From assembly GCF_963675165.1 (NCBI RefSeq), contig NW_026986601.1, positions 79,001-143,000 on the forward strand: a stretch of 64,000 nt of DNA, in the 5' to 3' direction. The notes beneath the pieces were generated by a model that saw only the letters and a program-made list of their open reading frames with translations, made no database searches and was not told the DNA's origin. The position numbers were made by a program, and so were the translations under genes. This document shows positions 22,745 through 34,200 of the stretch, piece by piece; positions within the stretch are counted from its first letter, which is position 1; each line of letters begins with the position of its first letter. The stretch comes from Halichondria panicea (taxonomy: Eukaryota > Porifera > Demospongiae > Suberitida > Halichondriidae).

Positions 22745-24140
22745 TAGCTACTTACGGTGGCCCTGAGCGCTACTAGTAGTTCACCTTAGCTACTTGATAG
22801 TTCACCTACCTTAGCTACTTGATAGTTTGCCTACCTTAGCTACTTGATAGTTCAACTTGATAGTTCGCCTACCTTAGCTTAGGCTTGAGGCTATTATGCT
22901 CCAAATTTTACTGGTTATTCTATTCTCCAATTCCCAAGCTATAGCCTATTATTCTCAGTGATTCAGCCCATTATTCTCATAAAAATTTTATTATTCTTCA
23001 TTAAAATCACAATAAAAATCATATTTTGCAACACAAGTGAAGTCTCTACATATAATATACATATAGTCCTGAAGAGCATTGTCTTGCTGATCACCAAACG
23101 AAGTGCCTTGAGTTGATCCAGCATCAATATGTCTCTACTTGGGGGGTTGGAACTGGAATCATAGTGGCTTCAGTAGGTTCAGTGTCTGTTGTGTTGGGAT
23201 AGGCACTACTGGCTGTACTAACCTTGATTCTCTTCAGATTCCATATAAAGTACTAGTAGTCTACTAGCTATAAGGCTAGCTAGCTACTGCGCTACGTGTA
23301 GCTGCAGTCTAGTTAATTCAGATCAGAGTACAATAACATTGGTAATTGTGCTTTATTTAGAATGCTAGCCACGTGGCATAATTATTCCCACCCACTCTAC
23401 CGTTTATTCCTGCATAATTCCTAATGCTCCAAGCTACCTCTCAAAATTATGCTCGCATAATCGCCGCATCCCTTAATGCTGCTGTAGCCATGCGACTCAA
23501 TATAAATATAATGAGAGCTCCATGTATATATACAGGTACTGAGGATTATCTGCAGCCGGTTAGTTCTACCCTATGGGTAACAGCAATGCAAGACGAGAGT
23601 ACCACACTTGATTCATTTGGAAGTTACATGTTATTCACAATACTAGCTAGTCTAATAGCTTGGGGCAAAATCAAATAGAGCTAGGATTAAGAGACCTTTT
23701 TCTTCTCTTCCCCCTCCTCCTCTGAGAAAAGGTCTGGCCCCAGACTAATACAATACATGCAGTTCAAGTTGTTCACGTTTATATCTAAACCTATCGCAGC
23801 ACAAGAATTCTGTACTATACAATGGTTCTGGTGTGGTACTCTAGTCTTGCATTGCTGTTAGATAATCCTCAGTACCTGTATACGTGCATATGTAGCTCTC
23901 ATTATTGATATCTAGTCGCTATGTACAGTATGGCTGGCTACAGCAGCATTAAATAGAATTAACATACAGTTCAAAGGTCAACTGCGAAGTAGCTAAGGTA
24001 GGTGAACTATCAAGCAGCGAAGGTAGGTCAACTATCAAGTAGCTAAGGTTGTTGAACTTACAAACTTAGGTAGTTGAACTATCAGGTAAGCGAACTATCA
24101 AGTATATCTAATAGTAACGCTCAGGGCCACCGTAGCTACT
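22745..24140. mobile_element. Long inverted-repeat (foldback) element of about 1.4 kb
   Basis: The left edge TACGGTGGCCCTGAGCG is inverted at the right edge (CGCTCAGGGCCACCGTA, 24117-24133). Both arms then carry tandem units of about 25 bp (CACCTACCTTAGCTACTTGATAGTT left, 22779-22880; its complement right, 23990-24110). A further inner inverted pair lies at about 23466-23600 and 23840-23960 (CAGGTACTGAGGATTATCTG against its complement). Terminal subrepeats are typical of foldback elements. A plus-strand ORF at 23424-23678 has no recognised domain. Confidence 0.7.
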
Positions 24141-24302
24141 ACCTAAAACTTGCTTTCTTCACTATAGTAAACATGTGGCATTTAGCTACTGCACATGCTC
24201 AAACTCTAATAGTAACGCTCAGGGCCACCGTAGCTACTACCTAAAACTTGCTTTCTTCACTATAGTAAACATGTGGCATTTAGCTACTGCACATGCTCAA
24301 AC
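24107..24302. repeat. Direct tandem duplication, 98-bp unit
   Basis: A 98-bp stretch starting TCTAATAGTAACGCTCAGGG is repeated immediately, and I find no mismatch by eye. It includes the right end of the inverted-repeat element, so it post-dates that insertion. Confidence 0.85.
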
Positions 24303-25164
24303 TCTTTATTCTGGGTGGGTGTATATAATCGAGTCAAAATATCCTTGTGCAGGAACTTCTAAGCAAAAGGGGGGATGGGCGTTTATTCAAGATGGGCTTA
24401 TTTTCACAAGGGGTACGGTACATAAAATTAAAGACTATAGACATAGACTGTAGACATAAACACAGCACACAACTGATGTTATTTTGCTGATCCATAATAT
24501 TCACTTTCTAGTAACACGGTAGTTGTGATTTGTGATTTTTATCTTTGATCATAATTATGTGTATATAAACATGGGTAGGGTAAGTATTCACTTTCAGCCA
24601 ATTTTTGCCATGAGAACGTCGTTATGCAAAACTTAATGTAATGACATTTACTAACATGGACCATTGATGCCATTACGCAAAAATTATTTCGAGCATAATT
24701 TATCAGGGCCTAGACTCTGTACCTATTGTGCTTGTGTTTGTGAAAGTTCTGAGCCAGAAAAATCTGGATTCAGGGGCGTAGTTGGGACTATGGGAAGGGG
24801 GTGCTATTATAGATGAAAGAGAGCGCGAAGCGATTGATTTTTTTTAGCCGTGCAGCGCCGAAATTTGGTTGGCCGGAAGCCATACCTCTTATTAATGCCG
24901 TCATAATTAACTTATGTGCCAAGTTGCAATCTTCTATTTGAATAGAGAAGCCTATTAGCTATAGCCACGAAAGAGAACTAGTTTATAGATTTAAACCAGA
25001 ATATAGCTCACAGTTTAGAGACTGAATCATTTTGCTTGCCTAGCTAACTGTAGCAAGATCTTTGCTGGATACATTTCTCAGTAATTTGCTGGATGGGAGT
25101 GCTCAAGCCCCCTCCCAGGCTACGCCTCTGGGCAAGGTGCTTGCACTGAAAAGAAAATAATCTC
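24303..25164. other. Gene-free stretch with repeat fragments
   Basis: Includes TCAGGGGCGTAGTTGGGACT (24772) and GTGCTCAAGCCCCCTCCCAG (25090), fragments of the repeat also seen at 7763 and 11956. No exon recognised. Confidence 0.35.
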
Positions 25165-25173
25165 TAGCTTTGC

Positions 25174-25270
25174 TAGCCTCGGTCCCAGGCCGATTTTTTT
25201 TTACTAGAACGAAGTTGAAAAATACGACCTAGTGTTCAATTAGAGACGGATCGGCCTGGGATCGAGGCTA
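25174..25270. mobile_element. 97-bp MULE-like MITE with 9-bp target duplication
   Basis: The ends TAGCCTCGGTCCCAGGCCGA and the inverted TAGCCTCGATCCCAGGCCGA differ at one position. The flanks are TAGCTTTGC at 25165-25173 and 25271-25279. The core (ACTAGAACGAAGTTGAAAAA) matches the copy at 22425. Confidence 0.9.
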
Positions 25271-25279
25271 TAGCTTTGC

Positions 25280-25803
25280 ATGATTGTCCAACATAATTAT
25301 AATTAATAAATTATACATTTCCGTTTATTGAGGAAATTGTGGGTGTGTTTTCAATTAAAATTTAATTTTATCATCACCTTTATGCTACTTGCTATTTTAA
25401 GAATAGTAGCCTGAGAGAAACTATTGTTATAATTATAAACAAATTGAAATAGCAGGAAAAAATTTTCCTGTGAAATAAATTATGTCGCTTTAGTCTAGTC
25501 GAGTCCAAGTCGATTGAACAAATGAGTGTAGTATTATATATATAATTATATATATACCTGATTATCTAGCACTGGAGAAGACTGTGAGGCCATTAATCTG
25601 ATTCCTGGCTGTGTCCTAACTCGTACTCTTGCGCTATAATTCTGACTTCTGGTCGATTCCGGCTAGGATGTGGGTATTATGCGCATGCGTTGTTGACCAA
25701 GCTGATTAGATTACGAGAAATACCCCCGCTGGTAACAAGGGCATCATTGAGGCACAGGAGAGATAAGCTATAGGTAGACATACACAAACAATAGTTCTGT
25801 TTA
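25280..25803. other. Gene-free stretch
   Basis: AT-rich. No gene or element recognised. Confidence 0.3.
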
Positions 25804-26007
25804 TTAAAGTATAATAATTATCTCTCTTATAATTATAATCCAGATCGATATGAGGATACAAATTAATGTCTTTGCTCTTGGCGTCCGGATAGGCCATGAC
25901 TTGAGTGAACAGCTACATGAACCAGCAGCAGAGTTGTCAGCAAATGCATAAATGGTCTTTGGTGCAAGGAAGACATAGTAGGCCTCTAGGAAACAAAACT
26001 CTCCAGT
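25804..26007 (-). CDS. Candidate exon, unrecognised protein
   Basis: On the minus strand an acceptor (AAATAATTTACAG, exon from 26007) opens a 67-codon frame: TGEFCFLEAYYVFLAPKTIY, then AFADNSAAGSCSCSLKSWPI and a hydrophobic run (LICILISIWIIII), then a stop at 25804. The first 45 residues look coding; the hydrophobic end may already be intron. It lies just outside the left F segment of the transposase array. I do not recognise the family. Confidence 0.3.
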   Translation of the reverse strand, partial: TGEFCFLEAYYVFLAPKTIYAFADNSAAGSCSCSLKSWPIRTPRAKTLICILISIWIIIIREIIIIL

Positions 26008-26078
26008 CTGTAAATTATTTCAGTTTCAAGTTTCTCTGTTATTAGCATGCACCGTTTTTACTTGCATAGCAACCATAG

Positions 26079-27019
26079 CCCTTTCCTTGCCATTCGTGAA
26101 ATCTGGAACAGGAGCGTCTTTAGGTCCATCAATTAGTGTGGATCCGGCCTCACCACGCCTCCAAGTCATTCTATTAGTCTAGATCCGGCTAGCAATTCTA
26201 GCTGGGACTCCCAGTTCTAGCTCCTTTTGTTTAGCGTGTCAGAGACTGGGAGAAGATGATTGGCACTCCCTGGCTCCTTTGGATGTACAGCTGTCCAGAT
26301 CCCTAGAACATACCCTCCATTCTGACGAGTTATCAGTGCATAGGGTGCTTACTAGATTCTTGCCAGCCAGTACAGTTCAAGCTACACACAGCACCGCTCA
26401 ACTATTCTCTACCCCATTATCTAGCTAAATCTGGTCCAACTAGACAGCAGACACAGCTAGTTAATTCAGTAAAGCCAGGGGTAGCCCTACTTCTACGGTT
26501 GTTCAGTACCCACGGTAACAATTCCTCTGGGCTGGGCTAACTAGTTGAGCCACGCCTCCCAATTCTCAAGGCTAGGTACATGTCTCTGTCTAGCTGCTTC
26601 TTCAGCTTCTTGCTCAGTTTTGTGGCTTAGAGAAAGGCCAGCTACTCAGGGGGAAGAGTCCAGATGAAAGTCTGGCAGCCAGGTGACGTCCAAACGGTCA
26701 GTTATTCTTTCCACCAACTTTTTAATCTAGTCTAGTCCTGCTTGCACTGCTACTACTACTGCTGCCTACTGCTGCTACTCTTCCTAGCTAGTCAAAGGTT
26801 TCTTTTTTTTTTTTTTTTTTTTTTATAACTACATATGCACAAAGAGACATCAAAGCTTACATCAAAGGACACAGATTTTTAGCCTACTTGACTGATAAGG
26901 CGGTTACCTAGACTACAGTTTGTTTGTCAGGGAGGAGCTCACATACAACTTCATCTAATTCATCATAACGATTCCTTACCCATTGTTGTAATTTCTACAA
27001 CAGATTGCCAAGGAAAGAG
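26079..27019. repeat. F segment, copy 1 (941 bp), left border of the transposase array
   Basis: It begins CCCTTTCCTTGCCATTCGTG and ends, in reverse complement, CTCTTTCCTTGGCAATCTGT, giving imperfect inverted ends (11 of the first 13 match). It contains a poly-T run (about 26802-26823) and no ORF of note. The right junction is ATAA (27020-27023); the left flank here is ATAG. Copies 2 and 3 have the same 941-bp length and differ by only a few bases where I compared them. It could be a separate non-autonomous DNA element that inserted into the transposase unit (ATAA duplication), or the 5' region of the element itself. Confidence 0.8.
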
Positions 27020-27185
27020 ATAATTACAACAGAATTTACAACAGAGTGGGTTAGGGCCTCTCATATACAACTGAATTCTTTATCACAATTTTATTAATCA
27101 TTGAAATAATACCCCTTTCCTCCCCTCTCCAAGGCCAATTTAGACCAGGAGAGTACCATCTAACAAAAATCAGTCACACAGCACA

Positions 27186-30100
27186 TTAGCTAGCACATGT
27201 GTGTCCGATAACAGAGTGTCCTTTGCATATTCTTATGCGACAGTGGGGACATGCCATTGCAGTGTGTTGCTGCTCTCTGCTAGGGATCTTCTCCCGAACA
27301 CACACTTGACAGCGCCCACGAGACACTCCGACACTATTTGCACTCACACGTGCGCCCTGTGATGGGGGGAAAACGATATTTAGACTGGCCAGACCTGAGG
27401 CACTGCTACGAGTACGTGGCACACCCAATAGACTATGAATTAGTTCCAATCGAAACCCTTTCAAAGGCATGGCCTTTGAACCCACCCTGACACAGTTGTG
27501 CCTGTATAGAATGTATGCATTATTCACACTAACGTCAAGGAATTGAAAGAAAATCCTGAACCAATACCGCCGACACTTTCTATCGTACCCATAGGTTTTC
27601 CTCATACGCCCTGTATTGTCAACTCCTCCCATGTACATGTTATATGCAGGGAGACAGGGGGGGACACTCTGAGAGCGTAGGGTACCGTCTTTGTGCATTC
27701 GCATTACAGTGTGGGGCATATGGTCAGGGAACACATTTGTTGCAAAGGACACAACTCTACGGTCGTTAAACATAGAGTAAGAAATATCACCAACAGTCAT
27801 GGACGTATAGTCACCTTTGTCGAGTACCACATCCTTAAGACTTGCTGGGAAACCAGCAGCATTCTTCAAAATTGTGCCGACAGTAAACACATTTTGCTTA
27901 GCCAACTCTTCTATCAATGGACCGGACGTGTAAAAGTTGTCCATGTACACAACATGCTGATGACCATAAAAAGGAGTGAGTAAACGATGGACTACATTTT
28001 TCACAAGCCCTTTCACAGCTATCTTTTTCCCAGAGGAATCGGTGAGCTTACCACTGTATACATCAAACACACAGAGATACCCACAGCATGAACATGAGCA
28101 GCACCATACCTTGAACCCCAGTTTAACAGGCTTCTTGGGCATATGAATTTTCCCGCTTTTACGACCCTTGTACTTTATCATCATCTCATCAACGGAAAGC
28201 TCCTGACTGGGATTATACCTCATGAAGTAGTTGGCTTTAAGAGTCTCTAAAACAGTTTTTAGCTTGCTAGTTACCTTACGTGCATCAGTGATGGACGTAT
28301 TGTCCTCACAGTGCAGATACCGCCATAAACTTTGGAACCTTTTGAGCGACATTACATTGCTCACACATTGTACACCTAAAAGGGGATCCTTGGACCAGTA
28401 GTCCGTAATTTCAGGGAGCCTATGAATGCCCATCTCTAGTACAATCCCCAAAAACACCCACAATTCGGCACTGTTTGTAGCTGACCAACCCTTAGCACCA
28501 CACTGCCTAGCGTACAGGTTGGTCTGTTCGGCTATGTACTCACACAAACTATCGGGCCAAAGTAACTTAACAAAATCTAGGCATGGAGTTACAGACGGAT
28601 CAAGTTGATCGACAGGACCGACCACACCGCCAAAGACGGGGTATCTTCCTGTGGACTTAGCTTTTTGGAGTCCATTGTCCCTCGCCAGCTTCCTCCGTTT
28701 GGGAGTCGGAGCCATGCCATCGACCATTTCGTCATCATCCTCCACTGCAGCATCTGCACGGAAACAAAGCATGAATATCATTAGAGTACCACAAGAGTGC
28801 TCGCCAGTGCAGGTGGGGGACAGGCTATGAATGTCATTATGTGGGCGTACCACACGCTAGTGGTGCTATGAATATCATTAACTACTGGGGGGGGGTTAGG
28901 GCGCATAGGTAGAGTACAGCAGAGGAAAAGGCTCGTCCACATCAAAGGCTCGTGGGAGGAGCCCAACAAACCACAACAACCATGAATGTCATTAGTGGGC
29001 GTACCACACGCTAGTGGTGCTATGAATATCATTAACTACTGGGGGGGGGGTTAGGGCGCATAGGTACAGTACAGCAGAGGAAAAGGCTCGTCCCCATCAA
29101 AGGCTCGTGGGAGGATCCCAACAAACCACAACAACCATGAATGTCATTATGTGGGCGTACCGCACGCTAGTGGTGCTATGAATATCATTAACTACTGGGG
29201 GGGGGTTAGGGCACATAGGTACAGTACAGCAGAGGAAAAGGCTCGTCCCCATCAAAGGCTCGTGGGAGGATCCCAACAAACCACAACAACCATGAATGTC
29301 ATTACGTGGGCGTACCGCACGCTAGTGGTGCTATGAATATCATTAACTACTGGGGGGGGGGGGGGTTTAGGGCACATAGGTACAGTACAGCAGAGGAAAA
29401 GGCTCGTCCACATCAAAGGCTCGTGGGAGGATCCCAACAAACCACAACAACCATGAATGTCATTACGTGGGCGTACCACACGCTAGTGGTGCTATGAATA
29501 TCATTAACTACTGGGGGGGGGGTTAGGGCACACAGGTACAGTACAGCAGAGGAAAAGGCTCGTCCACATCAAAGGCTCGTGGGAGGAGCCCAACAAACCA
29601 CAACAACCATGAATGTCATTACGTGGGCGTACCACACGCTAGTGGTGCTATGAATATCATTAACTACTGGGGGGGGGGGGGGTTAGGGCACACAGGTACA
29701 GTACAGCAGAGGAAAAGGCTCGTCCACATCAAAGGCTCGTGGGAGGAGCCCAACAAACCACAACAACCATGAATGTCATTACGTGGGCGTACCACACGCT
29801 AGTGGTGCTATGAATATCATTAACTACTGGGGGGGGGGGTTAGGGCACATAGGTACAGTACAGCAGAGGAAAAGGCTCGTCCACATCAAAGGCTCGTGGG
29901 AGGAGCCCAACAAACCACAACAACCATGAATGTCATTACGTGGGCGTACCACACGCTAGTGGTGCTATGAATATCATTAACTACTGGGGGGGGTTAGGGC
30001 ACATAGGTACAGTACAGCAGAGGAAAAGGCTCGTCCACATCAAAGGCTCGTGGGAGGAGCCCAACAAACCACAACAACCATGAATGTCATTACGTGGGCG

Positions 30101-31092
30101 TACCACACGCTAGTGGTGCTATGAATATCATTAACTACTGGGGGGGGGGGGGGTTAGGGCACATAGGTACAGTACAGCAGAGGAAAAGGCTCGTCCACAT
30201 CAAAGGCTCGTGGGAGGAGCCCAACAAACCACAACAACCATGAATGTCATTACGTGGGCGTACCGCACGAGTGTGGTGCTATGAATATAATTAACTACTG
30301 GGGGGGGGGGGGTTAGGGCACACAGGTACAGTACAGCAGAGGAAAAGGCTCGTGGAAAAGGCTCGTCCACATCAAAGGCTCGTGGGAGGAGCCCAACAAA
30401 CCACAACAACCATGAATGTCATTATGTGGGCGTACCACACGCTAGTGGTGCTATGAATATCATTAACTACTGGGGGGGGGTTAGGGCACATAGGTACAGC
30501 AGAGGAAAAGGCTCGTCCACATCAAAGGCTCGTGGGAGGAGCCCAACAAACCACAACAACCATGAATGTCATTATGTGGGCGTACCGCACGCTAGTGGTG
30601 CTATGAATATAATTAACTACTGGGGGGGGTTAGGGCACATAGGTACAGTACAGCAGAGGAAAAGGCTCGTCCACATCAAAGGCTCGTGGGAGGAGCCCAA
30701 CAAACCACAACAACCATGAATATCAATATGTGGGCGTAATGCACGCGTGTGGTGCTATGAATATCATTAACAACTGGGGGTTAGGGTACAGTACAGTACT
30801 GCAGTCAAGGCGACGCCAAAAAGAGGCTCACACAATGTAGGAGGAGCCACAAAAGGCATGCACATGACGCCTCCGCCAAAAAGAGGCCACATATCGTTAG
30901 GGCATCACAATGCTGCCTCCCCAACCACTATTTAATGGTGCAATGACACAAACCTGAATCACTCTCCAGATCTGTCTCAAAATCGTCATCACTGGGCTCG
31001 TCATGGTCATAACAGACTTCCTGGTCCTCCTCAAGCTCTCTGACAGTGTGCTCAAGCTCGCTGACAGTGTCAAGGAGTCCAATCAGCTCCAT
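27186..31092 (-). CDS. piggyBac-type transposase, copy 1 (two exons)
   Basis: Exon 1 is 31092-30954 (46 codons plus one base, MELIGLLDTVSELEHTVREL and an acidic tail). Exon 2 is 28753-27186. Donor CAG|GTTTGT and acceptor TTTCCGTGCAG join as G+AT, restoring an open frame of 568 residues, close to the roughly 600 usual for the family. Features in joined numbering: short heptad-like Leu stretch (about 9-21), basic PKRRK (64-68), then the DDE_Tnp_1_7 core with Asp235 (SVDEMMIKYKGR), Asp318 (VVYMDNFYTSGPL) and Asp425 (GGVDNTG). These correspond to the three catalytic Asp of piggyBac. A C-terminal Cys/His cluster (528-566, RCQVC, CPHC, CKGH, HTC) fits the family's Cys-rich DNA-binding domain. A poly(A) signal AATAAA lies at 27095-27090. 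The longer open frame that starts inside the intron (MVRPHNDIH) is a shadow of the repeat. Piggybac enzymes cut and paste DNA at TTAA; no TTAA-flanked termini are visible here. Confidence 0.9.
28827..30788. repeat. Intronic G-rich minisatellite, copy 1 (about 12-13 units)
   Basis: Units of 153-173 bp, each with ATGAATGTCATTA, an imperfect palindrome CCACACGCTAGTGGTG, ATGAATATCATTA, a run of 7-13 G followed by TTAGGG, then a GC-richer part with AAAGGCTCGTGGGAGGAGCC. It fills nearly all of the 2200-bp intron between the two transposase exons. Units differ mainly in G-run length and a few point changes. ORFs on both strands across it are repeat by-products. Confidence 0.9.
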
Positions 31093-31280
31093 TTGGATTC
31101 AAAAGTTTTGAAAAATAATTACAACAGAATTTACAACAGAGTGGGTTAGGGCCTCTCATATACAACTGAATTCTTTATCACAATTTTATTAATCATTGAA
31201 ATAATACCCCTTTCCTCCCCTCTCCAAGGCCAATTTAGACCAGGAGAGTACCATCTAACAAAAATCAGTCACACAGCACA

Positions 31281-34200
31281 TTAGCTAGCACATGTGTGTC
31301 CGATAACAGAGTGTCCTTTGCATATTCTTATGCGACAGTGGGGACATGCCATTGCAGTGTGTTGCTGCTCTCTGCTAGGGATCTTCTCCCGAACACACAC
31401 TTGACAGCGCCCACGAGACACTCCGACACTATTTGCACTCACACGTGCGCCCTGTGATGGGGGGAAAACGATATTTAGACTGGCCAGACCTGAGGCACTG
31501 CTACGAGTACGTGGCACACCCAATAGACTATGAATTAGTTCCAATCGAAACCCTTTCAAAGGCATGGCCTTTGAACCCACCCTGACACAGTTGTGCCTGT
31601 ATAGAATGTATGCATTATTCACACTAACGTCAAGGAATTGAAAGAAAATCCTGAACCAATACCGCCGACACTTTCTATCGTACCCATAGGTTTTCCTCAT
31701 ACGCCCTGTATTGTCAACTCCTCCCATGTACATGTTATATGCAGGGAGACAGGGGGGGACACTCTGAGAGCGTAGGGTACCGTCTTTGTGCATTCGCATT
31801 ACAGTGTGGGGCATATGGTCAGGGAACACATTTGTTGCAAAGGACACAACTCTACGGTCGTTAAACATAGAGTAAGAAATATCACCAACAGTCATGGACG
31901 TATAGTCACCTTTGTCGAGTACCACATCCTTAAGACTTGCTGGGAAACCAGCAGCATTCTTCAAAATTGTGCCGACAGTAAACACATTTTGCTTAGCCAA
32001 CTCTTCTATCAATGGACCGGACGTGTAAAAGTTGTCCATGTACACAACATGCTGATGACCATAAAAAGGAGTGAGTAAACGATGGACTACATTTTTCACA
32101 AGCCCTTTCACAGCTATCTTTTTCCCAGAGGAATCGGTGAGCTTACCACTGTATACATCAAACACACAGAGATACCCACAGCATGAACATGAGCAGCACC
32201 ATACCTTGAACCCCAGTTTAACAGGCTTCTTGGGCATATGAATTTTCCCGCTTTTACGACCCTTGTACTTTATCATCATCTCATCAACGGAAAGCTCCTG
32301 ACTGGGATTATACCTCATGAAGTAGTTGGCTTTAAGAGTCTCTAAAACAGTTTTTAGCTTGCTAGTTACCTTACGTGCATCAGTGATGGACGTATTGTCC
32401 TCACAGTGCAGATACCGCCATAAACTTTGGAACCTTTTGAGCGACATTACATTGCTCACACATTGTACACCTAAAAGGGGATCCTTGGACCAGTAGTCCG
32501 TAATTTCAGGGAGCCTATGAATGCCCATCTCTAGTACAATCCCCAAAAACACCCACAATTCGGCACTGTTTGTAGCTGACCAACCCTTAGCACCACACTG
32601 CCTAGCGTACAGGTTGGTCTGTTCGGCTATGTACTCACACAAACTATCGGGCCAAAGTAACTTAACAAAATCTAGGCATGGAGTTACAGACGGATCAAGT
32701 TGATCGACAGGACCGACCACACCGCCAAAGACGGGGTATCTTCCTGTGGACTTAGCTTTTTGGAGTCCATTGTCCCTCGCCAGCTTCCTCCGTTTGGGAG
32801 TCGGAGCCATGCCATCGACCATTTCGTCATCATCCTCCACTGCAGCATCTGCACGGAAACAAAGCATGAATATCATTAGAGTACCACAAGAGTGCTCGCC
32901 AGTGCAGGTGGGGGACAGGCTATGAATGTCATTATGTGGGCGTACCACACGCTAGTGGTGCTATGAATATCATTAACTACTGGGGGGGGGTTAGGGCGCA
33001 TAGGTAGAGTACAGCAGAGGAAAAGGCTCGTCCACATCAAAGGCTCGTGGGAGGAGCCCAACAAACCACAACAACCATGAATGTCATTAGTGGGCGTACC
33101 ACACGCTAGTGGTGCTATGAATATCATTAACTACTGGGGGGGGGTTAGGGCGCATAGGTACAGTACAGCAGAGGAAAAGGCTCGTCCCCATCAAAGGCTC
33201 GTGGGAGGATCCCAACAAACCACAACAACCATGAATGTCATTATGTGGGCGTACCGCACGCTAGTGGTGCTATGAATATCATTAACTACTGGGGGGGGGT
33301 TAGGGCACATAGGTACAGTACAGCAGAGGAAAAGGCTCGTCCCCATCAAAGGCTCGTGGGAGGATCCCAACAAACCACAACAACCATGAATGTCATTACG
33401 TGGGCGTACCGCACGCTAGTGGTGCTATGAATATCATTAACTACTGGGGGGGGGGGGGGTTTAGGGCACATAGGTACAGTACAGCAGAGGAAAAGGCTCG
33501 TCCACATCAAAGGCTCGTGGGAGGATCCCAACAAACCACAACAACCATGAATGTCATTACGTGGGCGTACCACACGCTAGTGGTGCTATGAATATCATTA
33601 ACTACTGGGGGGGGGGTTAGGGCACACAGGTACAGTACAGCAGAGGAAAAGGCTCGTCCACATCAAAGGCTCGTGGGAGGAGCCCAACAAACCACAACAA
33701 CCATGAATGTCATTACGTGGGCGTACCACACGCTAGTGGTGCTATGAATATCATTAACTACTGGGGGGGGGGGGGGTTAGGGCACACAGGTACAGTACAG
33801 CAGAGGAAAAGGCTCGTCCACATCAAAGGCTCGTGGGAGGAGCCCAACAAACCACAACAACCATGAATGTCATTACGTGGGCGTACCACACGCTAGTGGT
33901 GCTATGAATATCATTAACTACTGGGGGGGGGGGTTAGGGCACATAGGTACAGTACAGCAGAGGAAAAGGCTCGTCCACATCAAAGGCTCGTGGGAGGAGC
34001 CCAACAAACCACAACAACCATGAATGTCATTACGTGGGCGTACCACACGCTAGTGGTGCTATGAATATCATTAACTACTGGGGGGGGTTAGGGCACATAG
34101 GTACAGTACAGCAGAGGAAAAGGCTCGTCCACATCAAAGGCTCGTGGGAGGAGCCCAACAAACCACAACAACCATGAATGTCATTACGTGGGCGTACCAC

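Noticed and set aside
27693-27983. 96-residue plus-strand ORF repeated in all six units
   Set aside because: Antisense shadow inside transposase exon 2.
28760-28853. Transposase start at MVRPHNDIH (555-residue frame)
   Set aside because: This N terminus is translated minisatellite plus intron end. The exon-1/exon-2 splice gives a better protein with an acidic N terminus and uses canonical splice sites in all six copies.
28861-30640. Interstitial telomere
   Set aside because: TTAGGG occurs once per unit after a G-run, never as tandem hexamers.
28860-30720. Many ORFs such as MGVPHASGAMNIINYWGG on both strands
   Set aside because: They repeat with the 155-bp unit, are present in both orientations, and contain the G-run as Gly or Pro; they are products of the minisatellite.
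28827-30788. CRISPR-like repeat-spacer array
   Set aside because: The whole unit repeats with no unique spacers, and the context is eukaryotic.
30897-31082. 61-residue minus-strand ORF (MDSLTLSASLS)
   Set aside because: Wrong frame over exon 1; the frame starting 10 bases upstream (MELIGLLD) splices in phase to the transposase.
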